Positions 1 to 8,011 of a stretch of DNA of 12,730 bases are shown piece by piece. The DNA comes from Conidiobolus incongruus B7586 (taxonomy: Eukaryota; Entomophthoromycota; Entomophthoromycetes; Entomophthorales; Conidiobolaceae). Positions within the stretch are counted from its first letter, which is position 1; the number at the start of each line of letters is the position of its first letter. Where the stretch lies: contig JNEM01009804.1 in assembly GCA_000697335.1 (NCBI GenBank), positions 1 through 12,730 on the forward strand, given 5' to 3'. The translations under genes were made by a program, and so were the position numbers. The notes below the pieces were generated by a model. That model had not been told where the DNA came from. It was given only the letters and a program-made list of their open reading frames with translations, and did not search any database.

Positions 1-600
1 ATACTCTGATAATTATTTAAGTAAAATAAATAATACTTATTAATATATTGTTTTATTTCATTAATAATTGAATAAGTGATAGTTCAAATTAGTTTTTCAG
101 ATTTTATTAAATCTTAAATAAATTTTGTTTTTAAATTAATTTATTTAGTAAAAAATTAATTAAAATAAAATATCATCTTTAAAACCTATTTGTAAATTTT
201 AAATAGCTTATGATAAAGCTTATTAAAATTAGAATAAGCTATTTGGTAATTATTATTTATTTTAAATATAATTAAATTCAATAATAAATTTTTAAAAGTT
301 AATTTTTTAATGAAAAAAGATATATAAATATAATTTCAAGTTATTTTTTTCTTTAATTTGTATATACTTTTTAAAACTAATAATATATTTAAAAAATCAG
401 AAATTAAAAAATTGGGGAATTTTTTAATTTTGTGATAATATTATTTTAATTAAAATTTTGATATATTATTCATTTCATAATAAAAAACATTTGAATTATA
501 ACCATATTAAAAATAGTTTTAATAACTTTTAGAGTTTCTAATAATCATACTATATGATTATTTAAATTGGGATAATATTATTGAATAAAATATATATTTG
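1..600. other. AT-rich intergenic spacer
   Basis: This stretch is dominated by A and T with many short homopolymers. No open reading frame of useful length, tRNA-like arm or clear repeat is seen on either strand. It is best read as non-coding spacer, like the longer spacers elsewhere in the window. Confidence 0.6.
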
Positions 601-779
601 AAAATTTTATCTGAATTGATTAATAATGAGTGAAGATTGAATCAAAATAAAGACATATTACTTATTTCAGTAACTCTAATTTAAATTTATGCTCATCTCT
701 GATAAAAAAATTTTGATATTACAAGATCAGATGATAAGGTATTTAAGAATTATGCTGGTGATCAATGTTGATATTACAA

Positions 780-1420
780 CGAAAGAAACGCTCTAATTAA
801 AGGTATAATTTAATGTTAACACAGTATTAGACTCTACTGTGAAAGTTAAGAGATCAAAAGAATTACCAAATAGTTGAATATATTTTTTGATTTTGAAAGC
901 ATGGTTATTTGTTACCAGATAACCACCTACAAATTTGATCAATATTTAATAATGTATCTATAAAAATCGAATATTTAGTAATAAATAATAATGAAGTGGG
1001 TATCATATATTTTTAAAGTCATGCTGAATAGAAATATTGTCCTTATGATATTATTTTATATAAGAATTATTTTTGATATTTATTATGGAAGTTGTCAAGC
1101 TTTAAATTTGGAATTCATTCAACACAACGCAGAAATAAAGAAAAGGCATCTTGATATCTTATTTTCTCTTAAATTTTAAAACCACCAAACTGCTATTTAA
1201 ATTTTATTGAAATGTGTGTCCTAGAGCTATAAAAAGATATCTTATGAATGGTTTTAGCAACCTATCAGTAACAATTACTTTTATTCTCGCCATCCGGTTA
1301 GATATTTTCTTTAAATATATTGAGTTTTTGGTAACCTTCAAATCTATAAATTAATATTAAACTGCTGGCTTGCTGATCAATAGCTTTCCACTGCTTCACA
1401 TTCGTCAATTTAACCTGTAT
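780..1420 (-). mobile_element. Possible decayed Ty1/copia-like LTR-retrotransposon fragment
   Basis: The sequence here is less AT-rich than its flanks although it has no intact gene. Read on the minus strand, a stretch near 1343-1417 resembles the part of copia-type Gag that carries a spaced Trp, Asp and Ala pattern (W..D..A). A second short stretch near 800-930 resembles the start of the protease region (a V-T-N-N run). Their order fits a gag-to-protease direction on the minus strand. The element is broken many times over, no terminal repeats or target duplications were recognised, and the limits given are approximate. Both resemblances are short and could be chance. If real, it is an old fossil with no coding capacity. 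Confidence 0.22.
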
Positions 1421-1871
1421 TTAGTGTTTCAAGGATATTTGAGAATTAAGTTACCACTATGTGATTTTCTTACAGGGTAAATGCCCACACTTTGTATAGT
1501 ACTGTCCGACTGGTCCTATCTCCTCTATTATGCTGCCCTCCTCGCCTATTTCTCAGATATGTGGTGTTGGTTAATGAGAATGATATTGTGAATGGAAAGA
1601 ATCAATTGGGTTATATAACACCATTAATAATATGCTTGAGGTTATTGTCAAAATAATTTGATTTAAATGACTATTAAATTTTTGAATTTTATTAATATAA
1701 ATTTTGGATATTTTTATCAAAATAAAACTAAAATATTAAATAAATATTTAATCATATATTCATACAATTTTATTAATATTTATCTTATCATTATCAAGTA
1801 GAATGCATTATTATTACTCTTCTTAACTAAAATATTATTCTTATGACATTATACTTTAGATGGATTGTTTA
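1421..1871. other. Non-coding stretch upstream of the zinc-finger gene
   Basis: About 1421-1620 is the least AT-rich part of the left flank and has no usable reading frame; it might belong to the same decayed element as the stretch to its left, but I see no family signature that I would stand on. From about 1640 onward the sequence returns to AT-rich spacer. No RNA gene is seen. Confidence 0.4.
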
Positions 1872-1927
1872 ATATCCGGAATTGCTATATTTTTATTTTT
1901 GAAAGGTTGGTATCTATATTCGGAATT
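1872..1927 (+). promoter_or_regulatory. Paired CGGAATT boxes upstream of the TRIP4/Rqt4 gene
   Basis: Two 12-base boxes, ATATCCGGAATT at 1872-1883 and ATATTCGGAATT at 1916-1927, agree at 11 of 12 positions in the same orientation, 44 bases apart. They lie roughly 140-190 bases before the ATG at 2065, where fungal promoter elements are usual. CGG is scarce in the surrounding AT-rich DNA, which makes a repeated CGG-bearing box notable. No known factor is assigned; a regulatory role is an inference from position and repetition only. Confidence 0.3.
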
Positions 1928-2012
1928 CATAAAACATTTTCCACTTAAAAGGAAATCTAGAATGTAAACATAATAATCCCATAATTTTTCATCCTAATAT
2001 TTAAAAATCATA

Positions 2013-2072
2013 ATGAATCCAATGCTTATTACTGAATTATTAAAATTAATAGATAAATCAAAAAATGACTAG
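2013..2072 (+). other. Possible upstream ORF overlapping the TRIP4/Rqt4 start
   Basis: An ATG at 2013 (with a second in-frame ATG at 2022) opens a 19-codon frame that ends in TAG at 2070-2072, five bases past the main ATG at 2065-2067 and in a different frame. If the mRNA begins upstream of 2013, ribosomes starting here would pass the main start codon before stopping, which normally lowers translation of the main frame. If transcription begins between 2025 and 2064 it is irrelevant. The reading is certain; its use is unknown. Confidence 0.35.
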
Positions 2073-3487
2073 TGCACCAACACCTATAGAACTACAAAAA
2101 CTCAAGCAAAGTTTGCAGGAGATGTTGCCAATGCCAGATTTTGAAATTGACAATATGATTCAGCACTTTTTCAGTTTTGATAACGAAGTAGAATTGAAAT
2201 TATATTTAAAAGTAAATATTATTTAATATTATACTAACAGCGAAGGGTTAAAGGATATTTAGGAATTTTTAGGTACTTCCATACTTTCCGAAAATTTTAT
2301 TAATATGGTCTGTGATATTAAATTTGGGACAAAGAAGCAAGCTAAAACAAAACCTACAAAGAATAACAATTCTAAGGTAAATTCAGAAAATATATTATAA
2401 AATGAAGTATTAACTATTAGTAGGACGATTCTTTAAAATCCCATTTTAAAAATAGTGGGAATGTGATCTTCAAGAAGGGTCAGAATATTGAGGATGACTA
2501 TTTTATCAAGGTGAGTAAGCCCAAACCCAAGAAGCAACAGAAGGCGGAAGTGATATCTGTCACGCCACCGAGTGAAGAGGTAGAACAGAGTGAGCCTAAG
2601 GTGAAGATTTCCAATAATGTGATGAAGAAAATCAATTCGGAGAGGAAGAGATGTGACTGTTATGGTAGCTTAGCCAATGTTAATTCTAAATCAGATTTAT
2701 TAATACTTTGATATAGCTACACAACATGATCTCCTCACAAATTGCATATCGTGCGGTCGAATCATATGTAAGGAAGAAGGTCCTGGCCACTGTTTCTTCT
2801 GCGGCAACTTGGTAGTGAGCTTTGATACCCCTCAAAATCCCCCAACAGACGATTCGATAGAATCAAAGACATATACGCCACGCGGTGATTCCATTCTCCA
2901 AGTTGGCCAATGGAAGCTCAATCGCGATCTTGCTGCCGATGAGGAAAAAGCAGTCAAAAATTTAGAAAAGTTGCTGCATTTTGATATCACGAGTGCTCAA
3001 CGCTCCAAAGTGATCGATCAAGCTTCCGATTTTAAAATCCCAGACGCCAATACCTTAGCTAGGGAAACCAAGTGGTTGTCCGCGGAAGAAAAATTACTTG
3101 AGAAGCAAAAGCTCGAATCCAAGCTTCAACAACTCGAAACCGAGCGTTCCGGCACGAAAGTCATCAGTCTTGACATTCGAACCAAAAAAGTCATTGTTGA
3201 ACCCTCTACTCCATCTTCATCTCAAGATATCTCTACAGACAGTTCCAAATCTGGAGAAGCTTCGACAAGATCTCAAGCTTTTGAATTTGACAAGATGGTG
3301 CCCCGTAGAAGCCAAATCAAACCACCGAAATATATGAAGTCCAAGAAATCTAAAGAAATTGACGAAATAATACAAGATGATATGGATGATTACGACAAAA
3401 AGATGTAAGTTTTATAATTCTTAATGTTTGAATCATAATAATAATTAATATTTTAGGGCTGAATTGAGAGTACCCGACTTTGAATAG
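2065..3487 (+). CDS. TRIP4/ASC-1/Rqt4-family C2HC5 zinc-finger protein, five exons
   Basis: Predicted exons are 2065-2211, 2263-2376, 2424-2664, 2717-3404 and 3457-3487, giving 406 residues. Introns of 51, 47, 52 and 52 bases all have GT-AG ends; intron 1 has a perfect TACTAAC at 2232-2238. Residues 1-70 match the helical N-terminal region of the family. The C2HC5 zinc module is complete: Cys164, Cys166, His171, Cys177, Cys180, Cys185, Cys193 and Cys196, and it is restored only when intron 3 is removed. Residues 242-273 (core FDITSAQRSKVID) match the conserved block after the zinc finger in human TRIP4. A basic Lys/Pro-rich linker precedes the finger and a Ser/Lys-rich tail follows. No ASCH domain is present, unlike human TRIP4. 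Family members belong to the ASCC/RQT helicase complex, which splits collided ribosomes in the cytosol; human TRIP4 is also described as a transcription coactivator. The start is supported by an in-frame TAG at 2050-2052 and A at -3. The least certain part is the last exon, which adds only nine residues. Symbol left empty because rqt4 and trip4 naming depends on species. Confidence 0.88.
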
Positions 3488-3791
3488 CTTATTTAATATT
3501 TCACCCCAACAATATCAATTTTATAAATGATCAATATTGCATTTTGTAATTTATTCCAGTCGAATTGGTTTCAACTTCTAATATTTTATTAATATCTTTG
3601 TTTGAGCTGTTTTATAATGTTAAAGCACATGAAAACGATAATTTCAATTTTGATAATTTTCTAATTACTTATTTTTTAAATATCAAAACCAACATTAATA
3701 AAAAACATAAAACTATGAAAATATTCAATAAAATAAATGAAATTGAATTGAATACATGAGACAGATGAAGATTAAAAAATAAAAAGTATAT
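3488..3791. other. 3' flank of the TRIP4/Rqt4 gene with candidate poly(A) signals
   Basis: AT-rich sequence after the stop codon. AATAAA occurs at 3697-3702 and 3727-3732, about 210 and 240 bases past the stop, and could direct 3'-end formation, though AATAAA is common by chance at this base composition. A 64-codon frame at 3565-3759 has the Asn/Lys/Ile/Phe-rich content expected of translated AT-rich spacer and is not called as a gene. Confidence 0.35.
3774..3785 (-). terminator. Oligo-T runs behind the tRNA-Ile relic
   Basis: On the minus strand a run of five T (3781-3785) and then six T (3774-3779) follow within about a dozen bases of the 3' end of the tRNA relic. RNA polymerase III stops at such runs, so they fit a former tRNA transcription unit. 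Runs like these are frequent here by chance, so the support is modest. Confidence 0.35.
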
Positions 3792-3865
3792 TACTTTTGA
3801 TAGTGATCAAGCCTGTGACCTTGCCTTTATTAGCACCACCCTCTAACCAACTGAGCTATGGAAAC
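3792..3865 (-). pseudogene. Degenerate tRNA-Ile(AAT) gene
   Basis: Read on the minus strand, the 74 bases line up end to end with eukaryotic tRNA-Ile(AAT). The D-arm and A box (TAGCTCAGTTGGTTAGAG) are perfect, the anticodon loop CTAATAA carries AAT, and the variable segment AAGGTC is kept. The rest has decayed. The acceptor arms pair only at four outer positions, two of them G-T, and three inner pairs are lost. One D-stem pair, two anticodon-stem pairs and two T-stem pairs are mismatched. The B box reads GGCTTGATCA where GGTTCGATCC is expected. No split by an intron is seen. It is therefore most likely a dead tRNA copy. A tRNA-derived SINE head is possible, but no SINE body or tail is recognised next to it. 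Confidence 0.75.
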
Positions 3866-5554
3866 TCAATTCTATTTTTTCAATAATATTAGGTTTGCTG
3901 AAGATAAATTATTTCCAAAAACAATTTTATATCATTCTCTTATATCCTTCTGTTCACCAATTTTATCAATTTTCATACTTCATAACCTCCGATTAATATT
4001 CTATCTTTCCTAAAATAATCATTTTTTTATTCATAGATAATTTTTGTATTATCAAATTAATTCTGAATTCATTGTATAATCCTAAAATTACTTTTTAACA
4101 GTGTTAAATACTGAAAATATTTTTAATTTTTGAACAGATAATATTGAATAATATCTTAAAATAAATAGAATTTAATGGTATTAAAATATATTATATTAAC
4201 ACCATTAAATATAAAAAACTAGAATTCTATTTAACTGTAATAACAATTTTGAAATTTTTAATTTTAATGGGAATACTCACTTTATAAAAACCAATAAAAC
4301 TGAAAAATTAATTATTCCTAATTCAGATTTAAACAAATTTACTGTATTTTTCATAAAAATTAATTTTACAATTTTAAAAGAATATTTTAACACAAATATT
4401 GTTTTTTTTAAAAAAATTAATCAAGATCAACTAATAAAAATAATTAAATAAAGCCTTGCCTATGCAATTTTGTGATATAGAGTATATAATATATAGAATA
4501 AATAGAGCGTACTTGACAATTTAAATGAATTTGTAAATAGTTTATTGAAAGGCTATATTTGATTTTGTTAAAATTATTATATACTAAAAATGAGGTTTTA
4601 ATAGATTGATATTTTTAAAACGGTATATTAATCTGAATTTCATAGGTTTCGAACTTTAGTAAATACCAGAGAACAAAACTCAAAATTATTACCATGGTAG
4701 AATTGTGCTCAAAAAACTAATTATTGGTAAGACATTAATAGCCCATAATTTATAGACAAACAAGCATTAAAATGAAATTCTGATATATTAGTTATTTTGG
4801 CAGTAAATAAAAATATATGATTAAAATTAGCTCGGATAGAGATTTAAATTTGATGAAGAACGAATTTACACTTATAACAACTATAAAATTTATTTAGGTA
4901 TAATATTAATAAACAATATATATATATCATTCATAATTACCTATTTTTGAAAACTTTTATAAACTGATATGAAACATATATTTTATGAAAATATTATATA
5001 TTCAACATTTATGAATGGAAAATTCCTATCAATATTTTTTACATATTTAATATCATATTATCCGATAAATTATCCATAAAGTATTGAATTGATCGTATTC
5101 AGAAAATAATTTTATAAATGGAATTTGTGAAAAATATAAATAATTTTTTTATAGTTTTAATCCCGAATAATTATTATTTATTTTATCATCACTTTCTTCC
5201 AATATACTATTAATCTCTAATTTGTTAATTTAAATCTTTAAAATAAATATTGAATTAATTTATTCAAATAAAAATATTATGATATAACAATGATATATAT
5301 AAGAAATATATTTATATTCAATAATAACAATTAAGATAAATTTTAATTATTATATTAGTTTTCAAATATTTAGTTTGAATTGGCTAATATATATCAAATT
5401 TGTTTAAGTTTAAATCATATTCTTAATTAAATTGTTTCAAGTTTTCAAAATAAAAGTTGTAAAATATGTCCTAATAATCTCCTGATTAATGAACATATTA
5501 ATAAATCAATCAAAATAAATCAATACCAATTTATAGCGTTAATATGTATTTGAA
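3866..5554. other. AT-rich spacer between convergent genes
   Basis: Apart from the hairpin at 4163-4232, no gene, RNA or repeat is recognised. The part from about 4440 to 4900 is somewhat less AT-rich and has short broken frames on the plus strand, which might be traces of an old coding sequence, but I could not place them in any family. Confidence 0.5.
4163..4232. repeat. Imperfect inverted repeat (hairpin)
   Basis: The inner arms, 4171-4184 and 4196-4209, pair over 14 bases with one mismatch around an 11-base loop; each contains TAATGGT or its complement ACCATTA. A second pair of arms, 4163-4172 and 4223-4232 (AAATAGAATT and its complement), pairs perfectly outside it, leaving a 13-base bulge on the right side. 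It could be a cruciform, a transcript hairpin or the remnant of a small inverted-repeat transposon. No target-site duplication was found. Confidence 0.5.
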
Positions 5555-5560
5555 TTTATT
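5555..5560 (-). terminator. Candidate ILV2 poly(A) signal
   Basis: AATAAA on the minus strand, about 104 bases past the ILV2 stop codon. Distance and orientation suit a polyadenylation signal. The motif is common in AT-rich DNA, so this is only a candidate. Confidence 0.35.
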
Positions 5561-5663
5561 CACAATAAAGAATTTTTTGAGTAGAGGCACTTATTACAAC
5601 ACAAATGAAATAATATCAGGAAAGATTATAGGTTAGTAACATGAATAAAAGAATGTGCAATTT

Positions 5664-7658
5664 TTAAAAGCTGTGGTCTTCTTCGAGACGGAGATTGTCG
5701 TTGAGGACCATTTCGTGGAGGGGTTTGCCAGCAGGAACCATAGGATACACGTGTTCAGCTTTGTCAACCTTGGCTTCGAGGACAACAGGGCCGGGATGAG
5801 CGAGGAATTCGGCCATCACGCGTGGAAGATCGGCTGCATCGTTGCATCGAAGTCCCTTGACGCCCATGGCTTCAGCCAACTTGATAAAGTCGGGGTTGAA
5901 CATACGGGTGGCGGAGTAACGCTCTTCGTAGAAGAGATCTTGCCATTGTTTGACCATACCCTGGAAGTCGTTGTTGAGAAGGAGGACTTTAACGCCAATA
6001 TTGAATTGAGCAGCAGTTGCAAGTTCCATAGCAGTCATACAAAAGGATGCGTCGCCGTCAATATCAATGACAATCTTATCAGGTTGTCCAACTTTAGCAC
6101 CAATTGCGGATGGGAGGCCAAAGCCCATAGTACCTAGACCTCCAGAAGAGATGAAAGAGTGAGGTTGACGCCAACGGATGTATTGAGCAGCCCACATTTG
6201 ATGTTGACCAACTCCCGTTGTAATGATGACATCACCTTTCTTGTCTTCAATTTGACGATTGAGTTCTTCAAGAACAAATTGAGGCTTCATTGTTCCAGCA
6301 GGAGCGTTATCTGAATATGTGAAGGGGTACTTTTGCTTCCATTGATTGATCTTGGAAATCCATTCAGGATGTTGAGCTGGCTTGATCTTAGGGAGCATAT
6401 ATTTGAGATTTGTAATCACATCACCTTCAACTCCTTCAGTAACCCTGACAGTCTTGTTGATGTTCTTGGGAAGGATGTCAAAGTGAACAATACCACCACG
6501 TCCTTCAGCTTCGGCTTTTCTAGCTGCGGGAGCAAATAGTTTTAGATTACCTGTTACACGATCATCAAATCGAGCACCAAGGGCAATGATCAAATCAGCA
6601 TTTTGCATTGCCAAGTTGGCATAAGCACTACCATGCATACCAAGCATATGAAGACTGCGAGGACTGAGTTCGTCAAACGCACCAAGTCCTTGAAGAGTGG
6701 TTGTGACTGGGATATCAGCTCTATCAGAAAGTTCTTTGAGGAGCTGAGGACCTTCAACAGAACTGAGTATACCGTTACCAACATAAAGAACAGGTTTTTT
6801 GGCCCTGTTGATCAAATCAGCAACCTTGTTCAAGGTAGTATCGAGATCCTTTTGCGGATAAATTTGAGATGCTAATTTAGCAATAACAGGATTTGGAAGC
6901 ATGGGTTGAGATGGAAAAGCAGTGTTGAGAGTGGCAGCTGTAACATCTTTAGGAAGATCAACCAATACTGGTCCTGGTCTTCCAGTTGTGGCAATGTAAA
7001 AAGCTTCGTTGATTCGACGAGGGAGTTCTCTAATGTCTTTAACCATTACATTCCACTTAGAACAAGAACGTGAAATACCAATAACATCAGCTTCTTGGAA
7101 AGCATCAGTACCGATCGCCGATGTAGGCACCTGGCCACAGAACACAACCATAGGAACACCATCCGAAAGAGCATCTTGCATCGGTGTAATAACATTAGTA
7201 GCTCCGGGACCAGATGTCACAAGGACAACACCAGGTTTACCCGTGGCTCTTGCATAGCCCTCAGCCATATGACCAGCGCCCTGTTCATGTCTCGGCAGAA
7301 CCAATTCAAATTGATCGGAGTTGTAGATAGCATCATAGACTGGAAGAATAGCTCCACCTGGATAACCAAACACGTGCTTGACATTGTGTTCAAGCATCAT
7401 CTGATGAAAAATTTGACCACCTGTGAGACCAATCAAATTGGCAGGATTATCCGAGGTTTTCGTTGGTGAAGGTTGAATACGATTGGAAGGGGTAGGTGAT
7501 TTTGTAGTGGGAGCACTCTGATCTTGCTCAACAGGTTTGGGCATTGCAGCAGCCGAAGCTTGATACCTTACTGGCGTTCTAACATATGTATTACAAAGAG
7601 CTCTCGTTCTGAGATTTGATAGACTGTTTTTGAGAATATGCAGACGAGTTGCAGACAT
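5664..7658 (-). CDS. ILV2: Acetolactate synthase catalytic subunit, mitochondrial
   Basis: An intronless frame of 664 residues. The enzyme joins two pyruvates to 2-acetolactate (or pyruvate and 2-oxobutyrate to 2-aceto-2-hydroxybutyrate), the first shared step to valine, leucine and isoleucine, using thiamine diphosphate, Mg and FAD; in fungi it works in mitochondria with the regulatory subunit Ilv6. Residues 1-38 form a clear transit peptide, with Arg5, Lys10, Arg17, Arg19, Arg27 and Arg31 and no acid before Glu44; a Pro/Ser/Thr linker follows to about 75. The N-terminal pyrimidine-binding domain (78-245) has the catalytic Glu125 in RHEQGAGH. The central domain (270-410) has the GARFDDRVTG motif (361-370). 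The C-terminal domain (460-625) has the Mg/diphosphate motif starting GDAS at 535 and ending at Asn562-Asn563, then QGMVKQW with Trp572. Residues known as herbicide-resistance sites (Ala103, Pro178, Ala186, Lys237, Met341, Asp366, Val569, Trp572, Phe576) are all of the ordinary sensitive type. The start is the first ATG after an in-frame stop at 7734-7736 and has A at -3. The next in-frame Met is residue 39, past the transit peptide. Confidence 0.97.
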   Translation of the reverse strand: MSATRLHILKNSLSNLRTRALCNTYVRTPVRYQASAAAMPKPVEQDQSAPTTKSPTPSNRIQPSPTKTSDNPANLIGLTGGQIFHQMMLEHNVKHVFGYPGGAILPVYDAIYNSDQFELVLPRHEQGAGHMAEGYARATGKPGVVLVTSGPGATNVITPMQDALSDGVPMVVFCGQVPTSAIGTDAFQEADVIGISRSCSKWNVMVKDIRELPRRINEAFYIATTGRPGPVLVDLPKDVTAATLNTAFPSQPMLPNPVIAKLASQIYPQKDLDTTLNKVADLINRAKKPVLYVGNGILSSVEGPQLLKELSDRADIPVTTTLQGLGAFDELSPRSLHMLGMHGSAYANLAMQNADLIIALGARFDDRVTGNLKLFAPAARKAEAEGRGGIVHFDILPKNINKTVRVTEGVEGDVITNLKYMLPKIKPAQHPEWISKINQWKQKYPFTYSDNAPAGTMKPQFVLEELNRQIEDKKGDVIITTGVGQHQMWAAQYIRWRQPHSFISSGGLGTMGFGLPSAIGAKVGQPDKIVIDIDGDASFCMTAMELATAAQFNIGVKVLLLNNDFQGMVKQWQDLFYEERYSATRMFNPDFIKLAEAMGVKGLRCNDAADLPRVMAEFLAHPGPVVLEAKVDKAEHVYPMVPAGKPLHEMVLNDNLRLEEDHSF

Positions 7659-7914
7659 TTTATATAAGATTAGTAACAAAAGAGAATTTAGATTGATTGA
7701 ATGATAAAAACAAAAAGTATCACCGTAACTGACTTAGATAGCTGTGATGAATATTTAATAAAATAAAAATGTGATAATTTTAATATGACTGCTGGGTCAT
7801 AAAACAAACTCTGATTAAAATGAATTATTGTCAGTTAGAAATGATAGATTATCGTCACCATCACATCTATTTATTGATATTTAAACCCAAGTGCATTGAT
7901 AAAAAAGATAAAGA
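7659..7914 (-). promoter_or_regulatory. ILV2 leader and proximal promoter
   Basis: The first 140 bases upstream of the ILV2 ATG contain no other ATG on the minus strand, so the start is unobstructed. Two sequences one base away from the Gcn4 core TGACTCA occur: TGACTTA at 7730-7736 (plus strand) and TGGGTCA at 7793-7799. One-mismatch cores are expected now and then by chance, so they count only as company for the perfect site further upstream. A TATA-like ATATAAA sits immediately before the ATG and is too close to act as a TATA box for this start. Confidence 0.4.
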
Positions 7915-7923
7915 ATGAGTCAT
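7915..7923. promoter_or_regulatory. Perfect Gcn4/CPC1-type site upstream of ILV2
   Basis: ATGAGTCAT is the full palindromic 9-bp site bound by Gcn4/CPC1 bZIP activators of general amino-acid control (consensus RTGACTCAY, read on the other strand). It lies 257 bases upstream of the ILV2 ATG, within the range of fungal promoters. ILV2 is a known Gcn4 target in budding yeast, so this gene probably belongs to the same starvation regulon here. The site is seen; binding is inferred. Confidence 0.6.
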
Positions 7924-7933
7924 AATAATCCAA

Positions 7934-8011
7934 TCAAAATAATAGTCCAGCCACTTCCACACAACGTTGAGGTGAATCTACCAAAACTCCAACTGATTCA
8001 ACCTTAGTCAT
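7934..8011 (-). other. Small 25-codon reading frame upstream of ILV2
   Basis: A frame from ATG at 8011 to TGA at 7934 reads MTKVESVGVLVDSPQRCVEV followed by AGLLF. Its residue mix (Val, Gly, Ser, Asp, Arg, Cys) is unlike the Asn/Lys/Ile-rich translations of the surrounding spacer. It could be a remnant exon, a short peptide frame in a longer ILV2 leader, or chance. No similarity to a known protein is recognised and no splice site clearly joins it to anything. Confidence 0.2.

Noticed and set aside
991-1179. 62-codon plus-strand frame
   Set aside because: Its Ile/Leu/Phe/Tyr-rich content is typical of translated AT-rich DNA. It lies antisense within the suspected decayed element and matches no family I know.
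1490-1530. Zinc-knuckle-like Cys-Gly-His-Cys pattern on the minus strand
   Set aside because: The spacing does not match a retroviral-type knuckle and its place relative to the Gag-like stretch is wrong, so it is probably chance.
2239-2240. AG directly after TACTAAC as the acceptor of intron 1
   Set aside because: It is too close to the branch site and the resulting frame loses the family match. The AG at 2261-2262 restores it.
3098-3337. Second-frame ORF inside exon 4 of the zinc-finger gene
   Set aside because: The main frame carries the conserved family block and this one has no recognisable motif.
3565-3759. 64-codon plus-strand frame after the zinc-finger gene
   Set aside because: It is made mainly of Asn, Lys, Ile and Phe, as expected from spacer, and no ATG context, splice link or motif supports it.
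5633-5640. TACTAAC on the minus strand after the ILV2 stop, suggesting a 3' UTR intron
   Set aside because: No convincing donor or nearby acceptor accompanies it, and such a short motif occurs by chance in AT-rich DNA.
5655-7469. Several plus-strand and one alternative minus-strand frames across the ILV2 region
   Set aside because: They are shadows of the strongly conserved ILV2 frame and show no domain of their own.
7659-7679. A seven-codon N-terminal extension of ILV2 from a TTG
   Set aside because: No ATG exists upstream before the in-frame stop at 7734-7736. The ATG at 7658 has A at -3 and begins a normal transit peptide.
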